Below are positions 8,699 to 17,239 of a stretch of DNA of 64,000 nucleotides, piece by piece. The DNA is from Deinococcus aerolatus (lineage in GTDB: Bacteria; Deinococcota; Deinococci; Deinococcales; Deinococcaceae): positions 1-64,000 of the forward strand of contig NZ_BMOL01000016.1 in the NCBI RefSeq assembly GCF_014647055.1, written 5' to 3'. Numbering within the stretch: position 1 is the first letter of the stretch; every line of letters begins with the position of its first letter. The notes under the pieces are model-generated. The model was not told where the DNA came from. It ran no database searches and saw only the letters and a program-made list of their open reading frames with translations. A program made the position numbers and the translations under genes.

Positions 8699-10117
8699 AT
8701 GAACGTCAACGCCATTCACGCCGACCTGCAGCAGCATTTCGATCAGGATCTGGAGGACATCCGCCGGTTTCTGCGACAGCCCAGCATCAGCTACACCGGA
8801 GAGGGCATCGCCGAAACCGCGCAGGCCGTGGCCGACCTGATCGCCGGACTGGGCGGCGAGGCCGAGGTGGTGCAGACGCCGGGCCATCCCATCGTGTACG
8901 GCGAGTTGTGGCAGGACGCCCCCAAGACGCTGCTGATCTACGGCATGTATGACGTGATGCCCACCGACGAGGACGGCTGGATCGCGGAGCCGTTCGGGGC
9001 CGAGATCCACGACCTCCCGGGATTGGGGCCAAGCATCATCTGCCGGGGCGCAGTGAACACCAAGGGGCCGCTGGCCGCCTTCTTCACGGCCATGCGCGCC
9101 ATCGTGCGGGTCGAAGGAAAACTGCCCGTCAACCTGCTGTTTGCCGTTGAGGGCGAGGAGGAGATGGGCAGCCGCTCCTTTCCCGCTTTTGCCGAACAGT
9201 ACGCGGAGAAGCTCAAGCGCGCCGACGCGGTCCTCTTTCCCTTCTTTGAACAGGACGAGGCCGGGATGCCCAGCCTGGTGCTGGGCACTAAGGGCATGCT
9301 GTACGTCGAGCTGATCTGCACCGGCGGCGAGTGGGGTGGCCCCAGCGAACGCGGCATTCACGGCAGCTACAACGCCTGGGTGAAAAGCCCGGTGTGGCGG
9401 CTGACGCGGGCGCTGGCCAGCTTCGTGGACGACGACGAGAACATCCTGGTCGACGGCTTCTTTGACGATGTCCACCCACTTTCCGAACGGGAAGCGGCCC
9501 TTCTTGACCAGCAGATCGACGCAGGTCGGTTCGACGCCGGAGTGTTCCGCGACGCCTATGCGGTTCGCCGACTCAAGGACAGTGATGACCGCCAGGCCTG
9601 GCACCGCCTGTTCTCGCAGCCGCAACTCAACATCGACGGCCTGTTCGCGGGCTACACCGGACCGGAAACCAAAACCGTGCTGCCGCACCAGGCGACGGCC
9701 AAGGTGGACGTGCGGATGGTCCCCAACATGGACCCCGACAAGGTGCTGGCCGGGTTGCGCGCCCACCTGGACAGGGGGGGATTCACTGACATCGAGATCA
9801 AGGTCTACAACAAGTATCCCTGGTCGAAACTCAGCCTGGACGAGCCCGCGGTGCAGGCCATGATCCGCACCTACCAGGGATTGCACGGCGAACTGGAGCT
9901 GTGGCCGATCAACCCCGGCAGCGCCCCGTACTACGTGTTTGAGCGCCTGCTGGGCCTGCCCTACGTCACGGGGGGGCTGGGACACGGCTCGCGGCAGCAT
10001 TCCAGCAACGAGTACTGCACGGTGGCGGGCATCCTGGCGTTCGAGCGTTCGATGGTCACCTTTCTGGATGAATTCACACGGGGGCCAGCGGCCCCACAAG
10101 GAGAACAGCATGAATAG
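8699..10117 (+). CDS. M20-family metallohydrolase homologue with altered metal ligands
   Basis: A 472-aa protein of the M20/ArgE/DapE/CPG2 fold. In the canonical family the first ligand is the His of GHYDVxP and the bridging Asp lies in RGxxDxKG. Here these read YGMYDVMP (His to Met) and RGAVNTKG (Asp to Asn). The general-base segment EGEEEMGS and the C-terminal HSSNE ligand are kept. It could bind one metal, use other residues or act on unusual amides. ATG 8699 is chosen because AAGGAGG lies just upstream; an in-frame ATG at 8684 precedes that site. Confidence 0.82.
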   Translation: MNVNAIHADLQQHFDQDLEDIRRFLRQPSISYTGEGIAETAQAVADLIAGLGGEAEVVQTPGHPIVYGELWQDAPKTLLIYGMYDVMPTDEDGWIAEPFGAEIHDLPGLGPSIICRGAVNTKGPLAAFFTAMRAIVRVEGKLPVNLLFAVEGEEEMGSRSFPAFAEQYAEKLKRADAVLFPFFEQDEAGMPSLVLGTKGMLYVELICTGGEWGGPSERGIHGSYNAWVKSPVWRLTRALASFVDDDENILVDGFFDDVHPLSEREAALLDQQIDAGRFDAGVFRDAYAVRRLKDSDDRQAWHRLFSQPQLNIDGLFAGYTGPETKTVLPHQATAKVDVRMVPNMDPDKVLAGLRAHLDRGGFTDIEIKVYNKYPWSKLSLDEPAVQAMIRTYQGLHGELELWPINPGSAPYYVFERLLGLPYVTGGLGHGSRQHSSNEYCTVAGILAFERSMVTFLDEFTRGPAAPQGEQHE

Positions 10118-11675
10118 AACAAGCGTGAGCAAATGGCTTCTGGCGGGACTCCTGATGGCCGGCGGCGCGTCCGCGAAAACCATCGTATTCGGGCTGAGCG
10201 GCGAACCCATCAGCCTCGACCCCAGCGTGACTGCCGACGGCAACACCGCCTACGTGACCACTCAGATCTACAACAGCCTGATCAGCTTCAAACCCGGCAC
10301 TGTGGAGCTGCAACCAGAGCTGGCGCTGCGCTGGACGGTCAGCAACGACAGCCTGACCTGGACCTTTTACCTGCGCCAGAACGTCAAATTTCACGACGGC
10401 ACACCGCTGAATGCCGAAGCAGTGCGCTTCAACTTCATGCGCTGGTGGGACCCCAGCAACGAATTCGGCGCGAAAAAGCCGTTCCTGGGCTGGAAGAACA
10501 ACCTGGGCGGCTTCAAGGGTGAGGCCGGCTCGCTCGTCAAGGACATCAAGGTCCGCAACCAGTACGCCATCGACATCATTCTGGACAAACCGTATCCCGC
10601 CCTGGGTTCGATCCTGGCGGATTCCGGGCTGTTCGGCATCGCTTCCCCGACGGCCATCAAGAAGAATCCGGCCCAGTACGGCACGCCTGCGGGCATTGCC
10701 GTGGGCACCGGGCCCTTCATGCTGAAGAAATGGACCAGCGGCGTCAACGTCGACCTGGTCAGCAACCCCAACTACTTCCGCGCCGGGCTGCCGAAGTCCG
10801 AAGCGCTGCTGTTCCGCTTCGTCAAGGACCCCAGCAGCCGCCTCAACGAGCTGCTCACCGGCGGGGTGGACATCGCCGCCGAACTGCTGCCCGACCAGCT
10901 CAAGTCGATCCAGACCAACACCAAGCTGAACGCGGTGCTGCGCCCGGCGCTGAATCTGGGTTACCTGGGCCTGAACACCAGTTACAAACCGCTGGCCGAC
11001 GTGCGCGTCCGCACCGCAATTGCCAGCGCGCTGAACAAGAAAGCCATCGTGGAGACCTTCTGGAACGGTCTGGGCATCACCGACGGCCACCTGTTGCCGC
11101 CGCCCCTGGCCAAGAACTATGCCAAGAGCGTGACCGACTACAAATTTGACCCGGCCGCCGCCAAAAAGATGTTGGCCGACGCCGGTTACCCCAACGGCTT
11201 CACGCTGGACCTGTGGTACATGCCGGTCAGCCGTCCGTACTACCCCACGCCCAAGCCCATCGCCGAGGCGATGGCCGCCGACCTCTCGGCCATCGGCATC
11301 AAGGTCAACCTGAAGACCGAGGACTGGGCCAAGTATCTGCAAGACCGCCAGGACGGCAAGTTCCAGGCGTTCATGCTGGGCTTCGTGTACGTCACCGATC
11401 CCGACAGCGCCTACACCTACCTGATCGCCCCCGGCTCCACCACCGACATCAGCTGGAACAGCCCGGAAGCCAACACCGCGCTGGAAAGTGCGCGCAAGTT
11501 GTCCAGCCCCGCCCAGCGCCTGCCGCTGTACCAGAAGGTGGACGAGATCATGTTCAAGGAGGCCGTGCGGATTCCGATCGTGCATTCCCGCCTGCTCGTT
11601 GCCAGCGGCGCGGGCATTAAGGGCTGGGTCCCCAGTCCCACGGGCTCTGAGAAGCTCGACACGGTGGAGAAGTAA
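10110..11675 (+). CDS. Peptide-type ABC transporter substrate-binding protein 2
   Basis: A 521-aa DppA/OppA-family binding protein with a signal peptide ending near ASA-KTI (about residue 22) and the FHDGTPLNAEAVRFN block. Its ATG lies inside the end of the M20-like gene (8-base overlap) and is preceded by AAGGAG. The second binding protein of the cluster, it has no permease directly beside it and may share those of pair 1 or pair 2. Confidence 0.88.
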   Translation: MNRTSVSKWLLAGLLMAGGASAKTIVFGLSGEPISLDPSVTADGNTAYVTTQIYNSLISFKPGTVELQPELALRWTVSNDSLTWTFYLRQNVKFHDGTPLNAEAVRFNFMRWWDPSNEFGAKKPFLGWKNNLGGFKGEAGSLVKDIKVRNQYAIDIILDKPYPALGSILADSGLFGIASPTAIKKNPAQYGTPAGIAVGTGPFMLKKWTSGVNVDLVSNPNYFRAGLPKSEALLFRFVKDPSSRLNELLTGGVDIAAELLPDQLKSIQTNTKLNAVLRPALNLGYLGLNTSYKPLADVRVRTAIASALNKKAIVETFWNGLGITDGHLLPPPLAKNYAKSVTDYKFDPAAAKKMLADAGYPNGFTLDLWYMPVSRPYYPTPKPIAEAMAADLSAIGIKVNLKTEDWAKYLQDRQDGKFQAFMLGFVYVTDPDSAYTYLIAPGSTTDISWNSPEANTALESARKLSSPAQRLPLYQKVDEIMFKEAVRIPIVHSRLLVASGAGIKGWVPSPTGSEKLDTVEK

Positions 11676-11726
11676 CCCACGGCGCAGCCCCCCGTTTCAT
11701 TCTCGCCTTCAAAGCCAGGAGTCAGC

Positions 11727-12968
11727 ATGACCGATCTCAAGGACGCCCAGACCATACAGCCCCCCATGCAGCAGAAGAACTACAGCGGCTACAAGTCGTT
11801 CTCGTACCTCACGCCGGGTGAGGACTACAAGGTGTATCCGCTCGCGCCGGAACTTGGCCGCGTGCCCAGTCGCCGCGTCGAGGTTACGGATGAGCAGGAG
11901 GCCCGCGTGCGGCGGCTGTTCCAGGAACAGTTGATGATCTCGCTGCACGACCACTGCTTTGTGGCCCCACAGGACCTCAGCCAGTTCCTGGAGTTCCGCC
12001 GCTGGGGCCGGGACTTCACCGGTTACGAGGGCCTGAGCGTCTCGGGCCTGGACGCGGTGTTCGACAACCTGATGAACGGCACAGCCATGATCACCTCGCG
12101 CGGCGGCTGGAAGTGGGACGACGTGATCTTTGATCTGGGCATGCGCCTGTCGGACATCGCGCACCAGGAGATGGTCGTGCCGTGCCGCACCACCGAGGAC
12201 ATCGTCAATGCCAAGAAGAACGGCCAGATCGCCTTTATCGTCTCGCTGGAAGGCGCGGCCATGATCGAGAACGAGCTGGACCGCCTGGACATCCTGTACG
12301 GGCTGGGCGTGCGCTGCATGGGCATCGCCTACAGCGAGGGCAATGCGCTGGGGGCAGGGCTCAAGGAACCGCGCGACGGCGGGTTGACCGTATTTGGGCG
12401 GCAGGCCGTGAAACGCATGAACAGACTCGGGATCGCCATCGACGTCAGCCACAGCGGTGATCAGACCGCGCTGGACACCATCGAGGTCAGCGAGAAGCCG
12501 ATCTTCATCACGCACGCCGGGGCGCGCGCGCTGTGGAACTCCAACCGGCTCAAGCCCGACGACGTGATTCGCGCCTGCGCCGAGAAGGGCGGCGTGATCG
12601 GCATCGAGGCCGCGCCGCACACCACCCTGACCGAGCAGCACCCGCGCCACTCCATCGAGTCCTTCATGGAGCATTTCGAGTACTGCGTGAATCTGGTGGG
12701 CATCGACCATGTCGCCTTTGGGCCGGACGTGCTGTTCGGCGATCATGTGGGGCTGCATACCGCCCTGACCGACGCGCTGTCCATCGGCGCTTCCCGTGGG
12801 CACCTGCAGTACGACAAGGTCGAGTATGTCGACGGCATCGAGAATCCGGCCGAGGCGTTCCCGAACATCGTGCGCTGGCTGGTGAAACATGGCTACAGCG
12901 ACGGGGACATCGCCAAGGCGGTCGGCGGCAACGTGATGCGCGTTCTGAAAGAGGCCTGGTACCGATGA
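11727..12968 (+). CDS. M19-family (membrane dipeptidase) homologue
   Basis: A 413-aa TIM-barrel metallohydrolase related to renal dipeptidase. The bridging Glu is in EGAAMIENELDRL and the two later His ligands are in IDVSHSG and ITHAGAR. The first metal motif HxD appears as LHDH near residue 72, so the Asp is changed to His. No signal peptide is visible, so it is likely cytosolic. CAGGAG precedes the ATG and the stop overlaps the next gene (ATGA). Substrate may be a dipeptide or an N-acyl compound. Confidence 0.83.
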   Translation: MTDLKDAQTIQPPMQQKNYSGYKSFSYLTPGEDYKVYPLAPELGRVPSRRVEVTDEQEARVRRLFQEQLMISLHDHCFVAPQDLSQFLEFRRWGRDFTGYEGLSVSGLDAVFDNLMNGTAMITSRGGWKWDDVIFDLGMRLSDIAHQEMVVPCRTTEDIVNAKKNGQIAFIVSLEGAAMIENELDRLDILYGLGVRCMGIAYSEGNALGAGLKEPRDGGLTVFGRQAVKRMNRLGIAIDVSHSGDQTALDTIEVSEKPIFITHAGARALWNSNRLKPDDVIRACAEKGGVIGIEAAPHTTLTEQHPRHSIESFMEHFEYCVNLVGIDHVAFGPDVLFGDHVGLHTALTDALSIGASRGHLQYDKVEYVDGIENPAEAFPNIVRWLVKHGYSDGDIAKAVGGNVMRVLKEAWYR

Positions 12969-13822
12969 GCGAGAGCGTCACTGTCAACGGCGTGAAGCTC
13001 GTCTATGACGATTCCGGGGCCAGTAAAAACCAGAAGGCCACCATCGTCACCCTGCACGGTGGTCCCGGCATGAGCAGTCGCGCCGGGGACTGGGCTGCCT
13101 TTCAGCCCCTGACCGACGGGTACCGCCTGATCTCCTACGATCAGCGCGGCAACGGCCAGTCGGAGGGCAGCGAGCCGTATTCTCACGCGCAGTTCGTGGC
13201 CGATCTGGAGGCGCTGCGTGAGACGCTGAATCTCGGCAAGATCGTGGTGCTGGGCGGCAGTTACGGCGGCTTCCTGGCCCTGGAATACGCGCTGGCGCAT
13301 CCGCAGAACCTCCAGGCGGTGATCCTGCGCGACACGGCGGCCAGCAACCGCTTCCAGGACACCAGCAAAAAACGGGCGATGGACAGTGAATTTCCCATGG
13401 ATGAGGCGTCGCTGGACCGCCTGTTTTCCGGACAGATGCGCGACAACGACGATTTCCGTGCCAGCTTCGCGCAGATCCAGCCGCTCTACACCGTGGAACG
13501 TGACCCCGCCGCCGAGGCCGAGCGTCTGGCCCGGATACCCTTCCGCTACGCAACACACAACTGGGCGTTCAGCCGCAATCAGCCGGAGTATGACCTGGTG
13601 GCCCGCCTGCGGGAAATCAAGGTCCCGGTGCTGGTCACGGTGGGCCGCCACGACTGGATCACGCCGCTGGAGGCCAGCGAAGAACTGGCCGCGCATCTGC
13701 CGAACAGTGAACTGGTGGTCTTTGAGCACAGCGGGCATTCACCACAGCTTGAGGAGCAGCCGCTCTACCTCCAGACGGTGCGTGGATTTCTGACCCGTCA
13801 TATCTCGGCGGTGAACGCGTGA
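12965..13822 (+). CDS. Alpha/beta hydrolase, proline iminopeptidase-like (S33)
   Basis: A 285-aa serine hydrolase with the oxyanion motif HGGPGMS (about residue 34), the nucleophile elbow GGSYGGF (about residue 99), the Asp in VGRHDWITP and the His in HSGHSPQ. The HGGPG motif and length fit proline iminopeptidase, which removes N-terminal proline, and related amidases. Unlike its metallo neighbours, all catalytic residues are conserved. The start overlaps the previous stop (ATGA) and the stop overlaps the next start (GTGA). Confidence 0.88.
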   Translation: MSESVTVNGVKLVYDDSGASKNQKATIVTLHGGPGMSSRAGDWAAFQPLTDGYRLISYDQRGNGQSEGSEPYSHAQFVADLEALRETLNLGKIVVLGGSYGGFLALEYALAHPQNLQAVILRDTAASNRFQDTSKKRAMDSEFPMDEASLDRLFSGQMRDNDDFRASFAQIQPLYTVERDPAAEAERLARIPFRYATHNWAFSRNQPEYDLVARLREIKVPVLVTVGRHDWITPLEASEELAAHLPNSELVVFEHSGHSPQLEEQPLYLQTVRGFLTRHISAVNA

Positions 13823-15021
13823 CGGAACAGACCCCCGGCCCGATCAGCCGCGAAGAACGTGCCGCGCGGGCGAAGACGGCCTTCGATCATCTGGAGTCGC
13901 CGCAAGACGCCCTGGTGCTGTTCGACGATCAGTTCATCTTCTATTACTGCGGCTTCGCGTTTTTCCCCACCGAGCGGCCGGTGGCCCTGGTCATCACGCG
14001 GGAGGGCGAGCGCATCCTGTTCGTTCCCCGCCTGGAGCGCGAACACGCCCAGCAGGTCAGCGAGGCCGAGCGCGTGGCCGACTACCCGGAGTTTCCGGGC
14101 CAGCATCACCCGCTGCGGCAACTGGCGGATCTGCTGACCGGCCTGGGCCTGGAGAAAGCGGCCATCGGCGTGGACCATGATGGCTATCCGCCCGTGATGG
14201 GCTATGACGGCCCGGCGCTCAGCGAGGCGCTGCCAGGGGCCAAAATTCAGCGGGTGTCGCGCGGCCTGGACCATCAGATGGCGCTCAAATCGCCCGCTGA
14301 GGTGACGCTCATCCGGGAAAGCGCCCGCTGGGGTGCACACGCCCACCGTCTGCTTCAGCAGTACACCCGCGTCGGCGAGAACGAGACTGAGGTCGAGGCC
14401 CGCGCCACCAAGGAGGCCACCGCCGCCATGATCGCCGCGCTGGGCGACACCTACCGGGGCCAGAACCGCTGGATGAGCGGCGCGGTGGCGCTGTACCGGG
14501 GACAGATCGGCGTCCACAGCGCCCTGCCACATGCCATGACCACCGGGGCGACGTTCCAGCACGGCGACACCCTGGTCACCGGGGCCGGGGCCGCCGTCTG
14601 GGGCTACATCAGCGAGCTGGAGCGCACCATGTTCGTCGGCGAGGCCAGTGGCGAGCAGCGGCGCTTCTTTCAGCACATGCTCAACTTGCAGGACATCGCG
14701 TTCGAGACGTTGCGGCCTGGCCGGACCTGCGCGGACGTCGATGAGGCTGTCCGGGCATATTACGAGCGCGAACAGCTCTGGGACCACTGGCGCCACCACG
14801 TCGGCCATAGCCTGGGGCAGCGCATTCACGAGAGTCCATTCCTGGACATCGGCGACAGCCGCCCCCTGGAGCCGGGCATGGTGCTGAGCGTCGAGCCGGG
14901 GCTGTATGTGCCGGGACTGGGCGGTTTCCGTCATTCCGATACCATCCTGATCACAGACACAGGCATGGAGCTGTTGACCGATTACCCGCGTGATCTGGAC
15001 AGTCTCACTTTGCCTGCCTGA
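13819..15021 (+). CDS. M24 (creatinase/prolidase fold) homologue lacking metal ligands
   Basis: A 400-aa pita-bread-fold protein with an N-terminal creatinase domain and a C-terminal M24 domain. The five-ligand set D-D-H-E-E is incomplete: the DxG...D segment reads LVTGAGAAVWGYISELERT (first Asp lost, second replaced by Glu), GHSLGQRIHE and VEPG keep the His and one Glu, and the last Glu is lost in GFRHSDT. Creatinase shows that this fold can work without metal, so an amidinohydrolase- or amidase-like role is plausible. GTG start overlapping the previous stop (GTGA). Confidence 0.82.
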   Translation: MTEQTPGPISREERAARAKTAFDHLESPQDALVLFDDQFIFYYCGFAFFPTERPVALVITREGERILFVPRLEREHAQQVSEAERVADYPEFPGQHHPLRQLADLLTGLGLEKAAIGVDHDGYPPVMGYDGPALSEALPGAKIQRVSRGLDHQMALKSPAEVTLIRESARWGAHAHRLLQQYTRVGENETEVEARATKEATAAMIAALGDTYRGQNRWMSGAVALYRGQIGVHSALPHAMTTGATFQHGDTLVTGAGAAVWGYISELERTMFVGEASGEQRRFFQHMLNLQDIAFETLRPGRTCADVDEAVRAYYEREQLWDHWRHHVGHSLGQRIHESPFLDIGDSRPLEPGMVLSVEPGLYVPGLGGFRHSDTILITDTGMELLTDYPRDLDSLTLPA

Positions 15022-15091
15022 CCCTGCCTGCCTCCGGCCCATCCCGCTGTCGGGACGCCATAGTGGAAGCCGCAAAGACAAAGGAGGACGC

Positions 15092-15376
15092 ATGGAACGG
15101 CTCACCATGAGCGAGAGTGTCAACGTCGGAGAATTCTCCGCCCTGCCCGCCCGCATCGGCCAGCTCAGTTTTCCCGCGGGAACGGTGCTGCCGCCCAACA
15201 GCCATGAGCAGGACGAGATCTCGTTCATTCACAGCGGCGTGCTGCGCGCCGTCAGCGGTGGTCAGAGCTACACCTTGCGCGGCGGCGACGTGACCCTGAT
15301 CCCGGCGGGGGAGGTTCATGAGGCCGAGGTGCTGGAGGCCGTGACCCTCAGCTACGTGCTGCTGGAAAAACCTTGA
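15092..15376 (+). CDS. Small single-domain cupin protein
   Basis: A 94-aa cupin with the HEQDEISFIHSG first motif and the later PAGEVHEAE motif, giving His, Glu and His residues that could hold a metal. AAAGGAGG precedes the ATG at 15092; longer in-frame starts are rejected. The stop overlaps the TTG start of the next permease. Role in the cluster unknown: a small isomerase, lyase or sensor are all possible. Confidence 0.8.
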   Translation: MERLTMSESVNVGEFSALPARIGQLSFPAGTVLPPNSHEQDEISFIHSGVLRAVSGGQSYTLRGGDVTLIPAGEVHEAEVLEAVTLSYVLLEKP

Positions 15377-16326
15377 CCGGAGGCTGGCTGGTCCGGCGCG
15401 TGCTGCTGGCCCTGCTGGCTGCCTTCGGTGTCGGGGTGCTGGTTTTCACCCTGCTGCGGCTGATCCCCGGTGACGTGGTCACGCAACTGATCGGTCTGGA
15501 AGGCAACGTCAGCGCCGCGCAGCAGGCCGAGATGCGCCGTCTGTTCGGCCTGGATCAACCGATCTGGATGCAGTTCCTGAGCTGGTTCGGGGCGCTGCTG
15601 CGCGGCGACTTTGGCGTCAGTCTCCGCACAGATCGGCCCGTCTTCACCGATCTGCTGCTGCGTTTCCCGGTCACGCTGCAACTTTCAGCGATGGCCCTGC
15701 TGTTCGCCGTGCTGGTGGGCCTGCCGCTGGGCATCCTGGCCGCGCTTAAGCGGGGCAGGGCGGCCGACCTGATTTCCAGCTCCTTCGTCCTTGTCGGCCT
15801 GGCCGCGCCGGAGTTCTGGCTGGCGATCCTGCTGATCTTGCTGTTCAGCCTCAACCTCGGCTGGTTCCCCCCCAACGGCTACATCTCACCGGGCGAGTCG
15901 CTGATCGGCAACCTCAAGAGCCTGTTTCTCCCCGCGCTGGCCCTGAGCTTCGGGCTGGCCGCCGCCACCACCCGGATCGTGCGGGCCAGCCTGCTGGACG
16001 TGCTGTCGCAGGACTATATCCGTACCGCCCATGCCAAGGGACTGAGTGGCGGCTCTGTGGTGATTCGCCACGCCCTGCGCAACGCCCTGATTCCGGTGAT
16101 CACGGTGATTGGCCTCCAGGTGGGCAACCTGCTGGGCGGGGCGGTGATCATCGAGCAACTGTTCGGCCTGCCTGGGATCGGGCGTTTCGCGCTGGAGGGC
16201 ATCAATCTGCGCGACTACCCGGTGGTGCAGGGCGCGGTGCTGTGGATCGCGGTGAGCTACGTGCTGGTCAATGTGGTGGTGGACGTCCTGTACGGCGTGA
16301 TCGACAGCCGGGTGCGCTACTCGTGA
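15373..16326 (+). CDS. ABC transporter permease, DppB type (pair 2)
   Basis: A 317-aa DppB/OppB-type permease with an N-terminal helix, the FGVSLRTDRPV periplasmic region and the EAA loop DYIRTAHAKGLSGGSVVIRH. The rare TTG start overlaps the cupin stop (TTGA), so expression depends on coupling. It is similar in layout to pair 1 but clearly different in sequence, so this is a second transporter rather than a recent duplication. Confidence 0.9.
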   Translation: MTGGWLVRRVLLALLAAFGVGVLVFTLLRLIPGDVVTQLIGLEGNVSAAQQAEMRRLFGLDQPIWMQFLSWFGALLRGDFGVSLRTDRPVFTDLLLRFPVTLQLSAMALLFAVLVGLPLGILAALKRGRAADLISSSFVLVGLAAPEFWLAILLILLFSLNLGWFPPNGYISPGESLIGNLKSLFLPALALSFGLAAATTRIVRASLLDVLSQDYIRTAHAKGLSGGSVVIRHALRNALIPVITVIGLQVGNLLGGAVIIEQLFGLPGIGRFALEGINLRDYPVVQGAVLWIAVSYVLVNVVVDVLYGVIDSRVRYS

Positions 16327-17198
16327 GCGCCGCCTCTCAGCCCGGGTTCGCCGTTCCGCGTTCGCCCACCCGCCGCGCCGCGCAGCTCTTTTTCCGCACG
16401 CCCAGCGGCGTGGTGGGGCTGGCGCTGGTGGTGCTGGTGGTGATCTGTGCCGTTTTCGCCGCCCAGATTTCCCCGTACGACCCGGTGAAATACCTGCCCG
16501 CCGACCGGATGCAGGGGCCGTCGCTGCGCCACTGGCTCGGCACGGATCTGTATGGACGCGATCTGCTCTCCAGGGTGATCTACGGCAGCCGCATCAGCCT
16601 GTCGGTCAGCGTTCTCAGCGTGTCCTTCGCGCTGATCGTTGGCGGGCTGCTGGGCGCACTGGCGGGCTTTTACCTGAAATGGGTGGACACCCTAATCATG
16701 CGCCTGACCGACGTGCTGCTGGCCTTCCCGGCGATTTTGCTGGCCATTGCCCTGCTGGCCTTCCTGGGCGGCGGCTTCTGGAACCTGACGCTGGCGATCG
16801 CGGTGGCCTTTACCGCGCCGTTCGCCCGGGTGGTGCGGGCCGCCGTGCTGCGCAGCCGCGAGGCCATGTTTGTCGAGGCCAGCACCGCGCTGGGCGCGTC
16901 GGACGCCCGGTTGCTGTGGCGACATGTCCTGCCCAACTCGCTGGGGCCGATCATGGTGGAGGTCACGCTGCGGCTGGCCTACGCCATTCTCGGCGAGGCC
17001 GCCCTGAGTTTCCTGGGCCTGGGCACGCAGCCGCCCGCCCCCGCCTGGGGCCAGATGATCGCCGATGGACGGCCTTTCCTGGAACTCAATGCCTGGATCT
17101 CGGTGGCCCCGGGACTGGCGATCATGGTCACGGTGCTGGGTTTTAACCTGCTGGGGGACGCCCTGCGCGACGCCCTCGATCCCCGGCTGGGCCGCTAG
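16323..17198 (+). CDS. ABC transporter permease, DppC type (pair 2)
   Basis: A 291-aa DppC-type permease with the LGTDLYGRDLLSRV segment and EAA loop VEASTALGASDARLLWRHV. The GTG at 16323 overlaps the previous stop (GTGA). It completes the second channel; again no ATPase follows. Confidence 0.9.
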   Translation: MSAASQPGFAVPRSPTRRAAQLFFRTPSGVVGLALVVLVVICAVFAAQISPYDPVKYLPADRMQGPSLRHWLGTDLYGRDLLSRVIYGSRISLSVSVLSVSFALIVGGLLGALAGFYLKWVDTLIMRLTDVLLAFPAILLAIALLAFLGGGFWNLTLAIAVAFTAPFARVVRAAVLRSREAMFVEASTALGASDARLLWRHVLPNSLGPIMVEVTLRLAYAILGEAALSFLGLGTQPPAPAWGQMIADGRPFLELNAWISVAPGLAIMVTVLGFNLLGDALRDALDPRLGR

Positions 17199-17239
17199 AC
17201 TCTTTGTACACCCGTTGCACGTCTCCTACAGGAGGACTT

